DNA of 62,612 bases from Phormidium ambiguum IAM M-71 (GTDB lineage: Bacteria > Cyanobacteriota > Cyanobacteriia > Cyanobacteriales > Aerosakkonemataceae). The stretch spans positions 1 to 62,612 of the forward strand of contig NZ_MRCE01000039.1 of NCBI RefSeq assembly GCF_001904725.1. The letters run 5' to 3'. The notes under the pieces were generated by a model. The model ran no database searches and was not told the origin of the DNA. It saw only the letters and a program-made list of their open reading frames with translations. Numbering within the stretch: position 1 is the stretch's first letter; each line of letters begins with the position of its first letter. The position numbers and the translations under genes are program-made. Positions 1 through 6,870 of this stretch are shown in pieces.

Positions 1-172
1 AAGGCAGAAGGGAAGAAAGGCAGAAGGCAGAAGGCAGAAGGCAGAAGGCAGAAGGTAAAAATTCCTTTTCCCTTTTCCCTTTTCCCCTTTTCCCCTTTTT
101 CCCTTTTCCCTTTTTCCCTTTTCCCCTTTTCCCCTTTTCCCCTTTTCCCTTTTCCCCCCTTCTCCCCTGCCC
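1..172 (+). repeat. Composite STRR heptamer plus pyrimidine tract, copy 1
   Basis: Tandem GGCAGAA heptamers (about 1-55) run into AAAATTCC and then a long pyrimidine tract of TTTTCCCC-like units (about 61-172). The same two-part architecture recurs at 1026-1125, 18937-19050, 35731-35850 and, in reverse orientation, at 25528-25641. It resembles the short tandemly repeated repetitive (STRR) sequences known from filamentous cyanobacteria. The element continues off the left edge of the window. Confidence 0.85.
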
Positions 173-253
173 AAAAAATTTACTAAGAGGATCTGGCTTA
201 TAATCGCAGGTAGTGCAACAATAATCCATACATTTTTGAAGAAGAGTTGCACC

Positions 254-1012
254 ATGACGATCTCAGCAGAATTACAGCGTGCGTTTGACCAAGGTTGTGC
301 TTTAAAGGTTATCAGTGGTTTAAACAATTTCGATCGCCAAAAAGTAGCCGCGATAGTAAAAGCCGCCGATATGGGAGGAGCTACCTTTGTCGATATCGCC
401 GCCGATGCAGAATTGGTAAGACATTGCCGCGAACTTACCAGCTTACCAATTTGTGTTTCAGCTGTAGAACCGGAATTGTTTGTGGCAGCAGTAGCAGCTG
501 GAGCGGATTTGATTGAAATTGGTAATTTCGATAGTTTCTACGCTCAAGGACGACGTTTTGAAGCTCCAGAAGTATTGGATATTACTTACAAAACGCGATC
601 GCTCCTACCCAATATTACCCTCTCTGTCACCGTTCCCCACATTTTAAGTTTGTCCGAACAAGTGCAATTAGCCGAAGCACTAGTCAAAGCAGGCGCAGAC
701 ATCATCCAAACTGAAGGCGGTACCAGCGCCGCTCCCACCCACCCAGGTACATTGGGCATGATCGAAAAAGCTGCTCCCACTCTAGCCGCAGCTTACGAAA
801 TTTCCCGCGCTGTCTCTGTACCAGTATTGTGTGCTTCCGGCATCTCCAGCGTTACCGCACCCCTAGCCATTGCTGCCGGAGCCGCTGGCGTTGGTGTTGG
901 CTCTGCCATCAATCAATTAAACAGCGAAGTAGCAATGGTAGCCGCCGTTCGCAGCATTGTTGAAGCATTGGCTAAAGAAGGCAGAAGGCAGAAGGCAGAA
1001 GGCAGAAGGTAA
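254..1012 (+). CDS. ycf23: DUF561 / Ycf23-family TIM-barrel protein
   Basis: This is a protein of about 252 residues matching the DUF561/Ycf23 family, found in cyanobacteria and in some algal plastid genomes; its biochemical role is not established. The sequence looks like a phosphate-binding TIM barrel: IEIGNFDSFYAQGR, the segment DIIQTEGGTS, and a C-terminal glycine-rich GVGVGSAIN loop. I chose ATG 254 because the longer reading uses TTG at 236 and adds only six poorly conserved residues. The last ten residues (GRRQKAEGRR) are encoded by a GGCAGAA heptamer array that has entered the 3' end, and the stop codon lies at the edge of that array. The next gene is convergent across a second repeat copy. 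Family assignment is firm, function unknown. Confidence 0.88.
   Translation: MTISAELQRAFDQGCALKVISGLNNFDRQKVAAIVKAADMGGATFVDIAADAELVRHCRELTSLPICVSAVEPELFVAAVAAGADLIEIGNFDSFYAQGRRFEAPEVLDITYKTRSLLPNITLSVTVPHILSLSEQVQLAEALVKAGADIIQTEGGTSAAPTHPGTLGMIEKAAPTLAAAYEISRAVSVPVLCASGISSVTAPLAIAAGAAGVGVGSAINQLNSEVAMVAAVRSIVEALAKEGRRQKAEGRR
978..1009 (+). repeat. GGCAGAA heptamer array inside the 3' end of ycf23
   Basis: About four heptamer units are read in frame as R-R-Q-K-A-E-G-type residues at the end of ycf23. The array ends in GGTAAG, which supplies the TAA stop. No pyrimidine tract follows this copy directly; a second, complete composite copy starts about 17 bases later. Confidence 0.85.
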
Positions 1013-1025
1013 GAATAAAGACAAA

Positions 1026-1125
1026 AGGCAGAAGGCAGAAGGCAGAAGGCAGAAGGCAAAAATTCCCTTTTCCCCTTTTCCCCTTTTCCCCTTTTCCCCC
1101 TGCCCTCCTGCTCCCCTGCTCCCCG
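1026..1125 (+). repeat. Composite STRR heptamer plus pyrimidine tract, copy 2
   Basis: Heptamer units (1026-1057) pass into AAAATTCCC, TTTTCCCC-type units and a final CCCCTGCTCCCC-type segment. The tract ends three bases before the stop codon of the convergent aminotransferase gene and therefore fills the whole space between two converging genes. Confidence 0.85.
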
Positions 1126-1128
1126 AAC

Positions 1129-2274
1129 TCAAGCCAAAGCATCTTTCAAAGCATAAACAATTTGCTCTTGTTGCTCTTGGGTTAATTCGGGGAACATGGG
1201 TAAAGATAAAACTTCGTGGCAAATTTGTTCTGCTACAGGTAGACTGCCTGGTTGATAACCCAAATTTTGGTAAACGGGTTGTAAGTGCAAGGGAATGGGA
1301 TAGTAAACCATTGAAGTAATGCCTTGCTCTTGCATTTTAGTGCGTACTCGATCTCGCCTCTCGGATTTATTGCCTTGGTTTTCAGAGGCTAAAATGCGAA
1401 TTGTGTATTGATTCCAGACACTTTTCCCACCGGGTAAACTTTGAGGTAAAACTATTCCGGGAAGTGGCGCGAGTAAGTTTTGATAACGGGCTGCTACTTG
1501 AGCGCGTTGGCTGTTCCAAGTTTCCAACTGTCTTAATTTGACTTGGAGAATGGCAGCTTGTAGGGCATCTAAACGGCTATTTACGCCTATTTCTTCGTGA
1601 TGGTAGCGACTGCGAGAACCGTGTTCTTTTAACATTCTCACAGTAGCGGCTATTTGGCGATCGTTCGTTGTAATTGCACCACCATCACCGAAAGCTCCTA
1701 AGTTCTTAGTCGGGAAGAAGCTAAAACAACCAATTTGGGTTATGCTACCAACTTTTTGCTCGCTTTTCTCACCCCACGCTGCCCCCGTTGCTTGAGCGCA
1801 GTCTTCGATAACAACTAAATTATGCTTTTGAGCTATTGCCATCAACCTTGTCATATCCACAGGTTGTCCAAACAAATGCACTGGTAAAATTGCTTTGGTT
1901 CGATCGGTGATGGCAGATGAAACTTGGTTAATATCTAAATTAAAGGTTTGGGCATCAATATCAACAAAGACTGGTGTTGCGCCCACTGTACTAATTGCTT
2001 CTGCGGTGGCTATAAAAGTAAAAGGTGTTGTAATCACTTCATCACCAGCGCCGATTTCCAGCGCCCGCAGTGCTAGGTACAACGCATCACTACCAGAATT
2101 ACAGGAGACAGCTTCGGAAACACCAATGTAAGCAGCAAATTCTCTTTCAAAGCTTTCTACTGTGTTGCCACCAATATAACGACCTGAAGCCAGTACACTC
2201 AATACGGCTGTATTTATTTCTTCTTCAATGGTTTTGTATTGCTGGGCTAAGTCAATAGGGGGTATGTTGTTCAC
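1129..2274 (-). CDS. DegT/DnrJ/EryC1/StrS family PLP-dependent sugar aminotransferase
   Basis: The protein has 381 residues, normal for the DegT/DnrJ/EryC1/StrS family, which transfers an amino group to keto-sugar nucleotides for surface polysaccharides or glycosylation. The N-terminus (IDLAQQYK, SGRYIGG), the CNSGSDALYLAL cofactor-phosphate region, the IEDCAQATGA segment with the cofactor-ring aspartate, and the PLP-lysine motif FFPTKNLGAFGDGGA (Lys190) are all present. It is not embedded in a sugar gene cluster here, so the substrate cannot be told from context. It converges on ycf23. Fold and chemistry are secure; the actual sugar is unknown. Confidence 0.9.
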   Translation of the reverse strand: MNNIPPIDLAQQYKTIEEEINTAVLSVLASGRYIGGNTVESFEREFAAYIGVSEAVSCNSGSDALYLALRALEIGAGDEVITTPFTFIATAEAISTVGATPVFVDIDAQTFNLDINQVSSAITDRTKAILPVHLFGQPVDMTRLMAIAQKHNLVVIEDCAQATGAAWGEKSEQKVGSITQIGCFSFFPTKNLGAFGDGGAITTNDRQIAATVRMLKEHGSRSRYHHEEIGVNSRLDALQAAILQVKLRQLETWNSQRAQVAARYQNLLAPLPGIVLPQSLPGGKSVWNQYTIRILASENQGNKSERRDRVRTKMQEQGITSMVYYPIPLHLQPVYQNLGYQPGSLPVAEQICHEVLSLPMFPELTQEQQEQIVYALKDALA

Positions 2275-2639
2275 TCGATTAACCGATTTTTAGATTTTAG
2301 ATTTTGGATTTTGGATTGATTAATTTGTGGGATTCACCGATTAACCGATTTTAATCTTTTCTTCCTTAATCTCGAAAATCTAAAATTGTGAATCGAGAAT
2401 CGGTTGATCCCAGAAATAATATAAGGGTAGGGTGTTCCTCAGAGTCAAGTTTTTGTGCTTTAGTTTTTTCATCCCAATTCTAGGTTGATTGCTTAGATAT
2501 GCTTGGAGAAGTCTTTTTCTTGGCGTGGCTGGGTGTAACATAGGTGGCGAAGAGAGCATAGATAACATTAGTGGGGTAGTTTATTTGGAGGCTGCTGCTT
2601 AGACTAAAATTTGAAATTAACGTTATCGGATATTAACGA
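2275..2639. repeat. 365-bp intergenic region with short dispersed repeats
   Basis: The region separates two divergent genes. It holds a direct repeat of CGATTAACCGATTTT (2276-2291 and 2338-2352), a related inverted segment near 2396-2408, and TTTTAGATTTTGGA-type repeats (2289-2316) whose complement reappears before natE at about 13580-13598. I see no convincing gene; a 62-codon reverse frame at 2380-2568 has no recognisable features. Confidence 0.5.
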
Positions 2640-3413
2640 GTGGATTTAATTGAACTTAATCCCATTGATATAGTTGTATCCTTGGGTCTAATCGCTGTTG
2701 CGATTGGCTTGTCGGCTACGCAAAAGTTAGGTTTGGAATGGTCGATCGCCAGAGGCACGATTCAAACGATCGTACAATTGTTAGTCGTAGGCTATTTTCT
2801 GGCAGCAGCTTTCGAGTTTAATAATCCTTGGGCAGTTTTATTGGTTGTAGCTGTAATGCTCACAATCGCTGCTACAGTTGCCCGTAATCGGGTTAACAAA
2901 AGAATACCGCAAATTTTGCCGATCGTCTGGCTTTCTTTGTTAATCAGTACTACTTTAACTCTGGTTTACATTAATCTTTTAGTCCTGCAACCGAAGCCTT
3001 GGTACGAACCTCAGTATTTTATCCCTTTAGCCGGAATTTTACTCGGAAATGCCATGAATGGTGCGGCTATTGCTTTAGAACGTTTTACTAGTTCTCTAAA
3101 CTCTAACCGTTTAGAAATTGAAACTCATCTCAGTTTGGGTGCAACTCCGCAACAAGCTGTTACTTTGTATCGCAAAGAAGCAATAAAAGCCGCTATGATT
3201 CCTAATTTAAATACTATGTTGGTTGTCGGTGTGGTCACTTTACCGGGAACTTTTACCGGACAACTTTTAAGTGGAGTTTACCCTTTAAACGCGGCTCTTT
3301 ATCAAATGCTAATTTTGTTTATTCAATTATTTGCTACTTTGATTACTACTGTTTTAGTAACTCAAGGCATTTCTCGGCAAGTTTTTAATTCCGCAGAACA
3401 GCTGAAAATTTAA
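2640..3413 (+). CDS. fetB: FetB/UPF0014-family ABC transporter permease
   Basis: This integral membrane protein of 257 residues matches the UPF0014 family, whose E. coli member FetB is the permease of an iron-export ABC transporter. Typical family segments are ARGTIQTIVQLLVVGYFL near the N-terminus, LAGILLGNAMNGAAIALER in the centre, and SLGATPQQA followed by LVVGVVTLPGTFTGQLL. About seven hydrophobic segments are visible. Translation starts at GTG 2640. The cognate ATPase (FetA) is not adjacent, so the partner must be elsewhere if it exists. The metal substrate is inferred from the family only. Confidence 0.85.
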   Translation: MDLIELNPIDIVVSLGLIAVAIGLSATQKLGLEWSIARGTIQTIVQLLVVGYFLAAAFEFNNPWAVLLVVAVMLTIAATVARNRVNKRIPQILPIVWLSLLISTTLTLVYINLLVLQPKPWYEPQYFIPLAGILLGNAMNGAAIALERFTSSLNSNRLEIETHLSLGATPQQAVTLYRKEAIKAAMIPNLNTMLVVGVVTLPGTFTGQLLSGVYPLNAALYQMLILFIQLFATLITTVLVTQGISRQVFNSAEQLKI

Positions 3414-3425
3414 TCTATCTGTAGG

Positions 3426-3450
3426 GTGCGTTACACTAACGTTAACGCAC
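3426..3450 (+). terminator. Hairpin downstream of fetB
   Basis: GTGCGTTA (3426-3433) and TAACGCAC (3443-3450) form a perfect 8-bp stem over a nine-base loop, 12 bases past the fetB stop. There is no following T-run. It looks like the GTGCGTTA-type repeated hairpin often seen between cyanobacterial genes, so it may be a dispersed repeat, an mRNA 3' end, or both. Confidence 0.55.
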
Positions 3451-3462
3451 GATTCCACTGAG

Positions 3463-3490
3463 AACCCCACCCCGTAAACAGGGAGGGGTT
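3463..3490. repeat. C-rich/G-rich palindromic repeat
   Basis: AACCCCACCC (3463-3472) and GGGAGGGGTT (3481-3490) make a 10-bp stem with one mismatch. A related palindrome, starting with the same AACCCCACCC, is inserted in frame inside the alcohol dehydrogenase gene at 24380-24423. Confidence 0.6.
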
Positions 3491-3529
3491 AAATGGGAAT
3501 TATGGGTAATCAAGCGGACATAATATCAA

Positions 3530-4291
3530 TCATTGCGCAGTTTTAACTTTAGTTAGCACTTTTGTTAGTTCTTTATTTAAAATTTCGTATCCTTTGCTAT
3601 TCAAGTGTAAGCTGTCTCGGTAATATTGATTTTTTTGATTTTGATTTAATAGTGAATAGCTATCTAATATAATTACATTTGGCGCTTTCAAAGAATATAT
3701 GTATGAGTTAACTTCGGTAATAGCGCGATCGATCTCTGATGACCAAAATGGTTTTCTGATTAACGGTATTTCTCCAGGTGGGAAAATAGTTGTCAGAATA
3801 ACTGTAGCACCGAGAGAACGCGATCGCTTGACAATTTCCTGAATATTGGTTTTACAATTGGTGACGATCGTGGTTTTGCGATCGGGAAACAGTGCTATAG
3901 CTTTTAAATCGTTCACGCCTACTTGAACAAGTATAATTTGGGGGCGTAATGGCAAAACTTGCTTTTCAAAACGCCCTAAAACTTGGGTAGAAGTTTGACC
4001 AGAAACTCCCCGATTGACAACAGCAAAACCTTTAATTTCACGAAAAAAAGCCCAAGCTTCGGCTCGTGAATCCCCAAAAAATACTACTTTAGCCGTTGAT
4101 TTATCTACATCAGATGGTTTTAAATTACCTGTGAAATACTCCAATCCTAGAGGATCTAAGGTAGTTTGATTAAGTAGTAAATAATAATGTCTTGCTCCTA
4201 TAAATAAAATTATATTTAGAACTAATGACGTTAACAAAGTAGTTACAGCTAAAATCCAGGCTAAGCGAAACATTTTTGCTGATTTTTGCAT
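3530..4291 (-). CDS. SGNH/GDSL-type hydrolase with N-terminal membrane anchor
   Basis: The product of about 253 residues begins with one strong hydrophobic segment (about residues 9-34), then carries the SGNH blocks: GDSRAEAW with the nucleophilic serine (Ser75), GVNDLK with the oxyanion asparagine (block III), and DSLHLNSKGYE near the C-terminus with the catalytic Asp and His. Block II glycine is plausible in NRGVSGQ. Such enzymes hydrolyse esters of lipids, polysaccharides or small molecules; the anchor suggests an active site outside the cytoplasm. I chose ATG 4291 over the TTG at 4309. No operon partner is visible, so the substrate is unknown. Confidence 0.85.
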   Translation of the reverse strand: MQKSAKMFRLAWILAVTTLLTSLVLNIILFIGARHYYLLLNQTTLDPLGLEYFTGNLKPSDVDKSTAKVVFFGDSRAEAWAFFREIKGFAVVNRGVSGQTSTQVLGRFEKQVLPLRPQIILVQVGVNDLKAIALFPDRKTTIVTNCKTNIQEIVKRSRSLGATVILTTIFPPGEIPLIRKPFWSSEIDRAITEVNSYIYSLKAPNVIILDSYSLLNQNQKNQYYRDSLHLNSKGYEILNKELTKVLTKVKTAQ

Positions 4292-4392
4292 AATCTGAAC
4301 TAAACACAAGGAAGATTATATTTGCGTTTTTCCATATAATGATAATACTTGCTAGTCTGGCGGACTTCTAGATCTCATTAAAGGAGAGAATT

Positions 4393-4944
4393 ATGGAAAG
4401 TAAAACACCACCAAACTCATCAGAACAGCGACGCACTTTATTTAGTATTTCTGATGATATCAATGAGTTAACTAGGTTGCTAGATGATATAGAAGATGAC
4501 GATCTTGAAAGCGAACAGTTAATTACTAGTTGGTTGGAAAATTTAGGAGAAGAACGCGATCGCAAATTAGATAACTATGCAGCTTTAATTTCTGAATTAG
4601 AAGCCAAAGCCGAAGTCAGAAAGAAAGAAGCTCAACGCTTAGCTAAGCTTGCTACTAGTGATGAAAAAAAGGCTACAATGCTCAAAGAAAGACTAAAATG
4701 GTTTTTTGAAATCAATAAGTTAAAAACTTTAGAAACTGCACGTTACAAATTATCTTTAACCCGAAGTGGTGGTAAACAACCATTAATTTTAAATGAAACA
4801 ATTCCTCCCGCTGAGTTACCAGAAAAATTTCAAAAAATTCACGTCGAACCGGATAAAACAGCTATTAGAGCCGCTTTAGAAGCAGGAGAAGAATTAGATT
4901 TTGCTCGGTTAGGCGATCGTACTTCTAATATGAGAATCCGATAA
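4393..4944 (+). CDS. Siphovirus Gp157-family protein
   Basis: The 183-residue product resembles the siphovirus Gp157 family (PF05565), first noted in Streptococcus thermophilus phages and linked there by older work to phage resistance. It has a charged, helical N-terminal half (about residues 20-100, likely coiled coil) and the family core MLKERLKWFFEINKLKTLET followed by the strand YKLSLTRSGGKQP and the end segment HVEPDKTAIRAALEAGEE. AGGAGAG lies 8 bases before the ATG. No other phage gene is nearby, and HIP1 sites in the gene suggest long residence. Its stop is one base from the end of the convergent ComFB gene. Function in cyanobacteria is not known to me. Confidence 0.8.
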   Translation: MESKTPPNSSEQRRTLFSISDDINELTRLLDDIEDDDLESEQLITSWLENLGEERDRKLDNYAALISELEAKAEVRKKEAQRLAKLATSDEKKATMLKERLKWFFEINKLKTLETARYKLSLTRSGGKQPLILNETIPPAELPEKFQKIHVEPDKTAIRAALEAGEELDFARLGDRTSNMRIR

Positions 4945-4945
4945 A

Positions 4946-5332
4946 TTACCAATACTTTTTCGTCTCTTGTTGTTTGAACAAAAACTGACTATTATCCTGC
5001 ATATAACAGGAAGTTGAATCAATTCCGGTTCCTTGCAAAGGAGTAGAAACTTTTAACGGATCTCTTTGTACTGCTACCAATGCTTGACGCACAGCTGTAG
5101 CAATTTGCTCTTTCATTTTACTTGTCGCCCTTGCTTGTTGCCAATGCCATCCCTCCTCACTCGTAGCATATAACGCTGGCAGTCTATTTAAGGCATAAGC
5201 GATAACTTGTACGGGATCGATATATTTGAGCATCTTTGGGGATAATTGTCGTAATTGATGCTCCACTTCCTGTACTACTATTGGTTCAAGAGCATTACGG
5301 TAAACTAAACTCTTTTTTGAGAATGTTTTCAT
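4946..5332 (-). CDS. ComFB-family protein (cyclic-dinucleotide receptor family), copy 1
   Basis: The core (NALEPIVVQEVEHQL, YIDPVQVIAYALNRLPALYATSEEGW, AVRQALVAVQRDPLKVSTPL) is the ComFB domain (PF10719) in its cyanobacterial form. Members of this family have been reported to bind cyclic di-nucleotides (the CdgR-type receptors); that is family knowledge, not visible here. The ATG at 5332 gives 128 residues; a TTG at 5395 would add 21 serine-rich residues, and neither has a strong ribosome-binding site. A paralogue follows upstream on the same strand at 5663-6121. The 3' end meets the Gp157 gene tail to tail. Confidence 0.82.
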   Translation of the reverse strand: MKTFSKKSLVYRNALEPIVVQEVEHQLRQLSPKMLKYIDPVQVIAYALNRLPALYATSEEGWHWQQARATSKMKEQIATAVRQALVAVQRDPLKVSTPLQGTGIDSTSCYMQDNSQFLFKQQETKKYW

Positions 5333-5395
5333 CGGAGAACACTTCGAGTAAGAAATGCTCGACTGGGAAGCGCTAAAACTTCGATGTGCAATCAA

Positions 5396-5662
5396 AGTTT
5401 ACACAACCTACACCCTGACATTATTACCCTGATCTCAAAATCGATCGGGAACTTAATAAACCAACAGCGCTAATTTGCCCAGACTTAGCTTGATCGAATA
5501 CTATGCTACTTTTGCGATCGCAGTCAATTCTCTATCAACAAAATTTATATTAATTATTATGTAGATAGAGAGTAGTCATCCTATCTTGAAAGTAATTAAG
5601 AAAAACATTTTTTATTTTTGATGAAATTTAAATCAAGTATGGTTAAATTGGTAGCCAATAGT
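5396..5662. other. Intergenic spacer between the two ComFB genes
   Basis: This 267-bp AT-rich spacer holds a HIP1 site near 5515 and an inverted repeat TCTCTATC/GATAGAGA (5529-5536 and 5564-5571) with a 27-base AT-rich interior. I see no gene. The spacing means the two paralogues probably have separate promoters. Confidence 0.4.
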
Positions 5663-6121
5663 TTATTGTAGCAAGTATTTTCTTTGTTGAGAGTAATTAT
5701 TTACTTGCACATTATTATGTGTAGAAATCTCTAAATTCCCACGCAATTTCAAAGGAGTAGTCACTTTCAACGGATCTTTTTGCACAGCAGCTAATCCTTG
5801 ACGAACTGCCATAACAATCCGATCTTTTAGTTCAGTTTTTGCCCTTAATTGTTGTTTATGCCATCCTTCTTCACTAGTAGCATATAGTGCAGGCAAACGA
5901 TTTAGTGCATAAGCAATCACTTGGATTGGATCTATATACTTGGCAAGATGGGGTGGCAGTTTCTCTATTTGTTGTTCCACCTCTTCAATTACTATTGTTT
6001 CCAAAACATTAATGTAACTCAATGATTGATTCCGTGATTTTGATGAGACTGTTCTTCTGCTGAAAGAGTTCTCCGGCGGAGGAGAAACTGATTTATAATC
6101 CTTTGGGTTGAGGGCAGCCAT
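5663..6121 (-). CDS. ComFB-family protein (cyclic-dinucleotide receptor family), copy 2
   Basis: This 152-residue paralogue of the neighbouring gene has the same core, NVLETIVIEEVEQQIEKLPP, YIDPIQVIAYALNRLPALYA and AVRQGLAAVQKDPLKVTTPL, closer to the usual cyanobacterial ComFB sequence than copy 1. It carries a longer Ser/Arg-rich N-terminal tail and a different C-terminus. ATG 6121 is preferred over the upstream TTG 6139; GGAG lies 12 bases before it. A perfect 24-bp palindrome sits 43 bases upstream (6165-6188), a likely operator. The two copies are diverged enough to be an old duplication. Confidence 0.84.
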   Translation of the reverse strand: MAALNPKDYKSVSPPPENSFSRRTVSSKSRNQSLSYINVLETIVIEEVEQQIEKLPPHLAKYIDPIQVIAYALNRLPALYATSEEGWHKQQLRAKTELKDRIVMAVRQGLAAVQKDPLKVTTPLKLRGNLEISTHNNVQVNNYSQQRKYLLQ

Positions 6122-6164
6122 AAAATAGCGATTCTCCAACTAGTCAGCAATAGTATTTTTACTT

Positions 6165-6188
6165 AAAGTAATACTTAAGTATTACTTT
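6165..6188. promoter_or_regulatory. Perfect 24-bp palindrome upstream of ComFB copy 2
   Basis: AAAGTAATACTT (6165-6176) is followed at once by its exact reverse complement AAGTATTACTTT (6177-6188). It lies 43 bp before the ATG of the second ComFB gene in the region expected for its promoter. The internal GTAATACTTAAGTATTAC core suits a dimeric regulator. No T-run follows, so it is unlikely to be a terminator. Confidence 0.6.
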
Positions 6189-6733
6189 TGATCTTAGCTT
6201 ATAGATTTTATTTGTACCCGTATCGATTGTTCGTACTTTCCAATCTACCTTCACTAAATATTCATACTATGAGCGAGTAAAAAAATACCTCTAGTCCAAG
6301 TAGACAAGTCTGATACGGTTGTCCCAGAGCAGAAAAATATATAAATTTTTTATATTTCAGCAACTGATTTATTCATATAATTGCTCTGTTAAGCGGTTAC
6401 TCCCAAAGGTAGATGTAGTTATCACCAAAAATAGAGAAATAAAACTAAATAGTTAATGATTATTTAAAATTAAAATCTTAAGAGCGAAATAGTTGTCTTA
6501 ATCAAGCGCCCATTAATTTTAGATATGAATAATTCTATCTTTCACTTTGTTAGTTCTATTGGTGTAACTTACTTTAAGATTGGCCAATAAAATTTAGTAG
6601 TTGGTAGGCTCAGGTTAATTGTTGAGGTAGCAGAAAAGTCATTCTCAGAGGAGGTAAAAAATAATTTTTTTAAAGTTTAGAGGTGGGTTGGGGACGGGAA
6701 CAGTGATGCTGACTACGGTTTTAGCTGCTTCCC

Positions 6734-6769
6734 AACTTGTTTGACAAGTTTCGTTATATATACTTCTAT
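6734..6769 (+). promoter_or_regulatory. Candidate promoter with overlapping inverted repeat, upstream of the EamA gene
   Basis: AACTTGT-TTG-ACAAGTT (6734-6750) is a perfect 7-bp inverted repeat. The same bases contain TTGACA (6741-6746), a consensus -35 box, followed after about 17 bases by the AT-rich TTCTATAA at 6764-6771, a possible -10. The inverted repeat would place a repressor on the -35 element. It is 121 bp before the next start codon. Confidence 0.45.
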
Positions 6770-6870
6770 AAATTGCGGACTTTAATCAGCAGTATAGTTG
6801 GGTAGAAAGAACGAGATACAGCTAGGAATAAATGTTATTTTATAGCCAATTGGCAAGAGGTTAGAAGCTA

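Larger units (their letters stand above)
6140..6870. other. 731-bp AT-rich intergenic region
   Basis: Apart from the palindrome at 6165-6188 and a promoter/operator candidate at 6734-6769, I see no gene. AAATTTTTTATATTT-like AT runs occur near 6335-6358 and an AGAGGAGG-type purine stretch near 6648. The region serves two divergently transcribed genes and is long enough to encode a small RNA, but I cannot point to one. Confidence 0.4.

Noticed and set aside
1-172. CRISPR array at the repeat tracts
   Set aside because: Units are 7-8 bp and contiguous, without spacers; no cas genes are present, and the CHAT protein lacks the Cas7-11/gRAMP context.
957-1319. Open frame reading through the heptamer and pyrimidine repeats
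   Set aside because: Its product is mainly repeat translation (RRQKAEG, PLFPFSP) and runs antisense into the aminotransferase gene.
2380-2568. Reverse open frame of 62 codons in the aminotransferase/fetB spacer
   Set aside because: No motif, no ribosome-binding site, basic random-like composition.
4393-4944. Prophage remnant around the Gp157 gene
   Set aside because: Neighbours on both sides are cyanobacterial chromosomal families; no integrase, att-like repeats or structural genes are visible.
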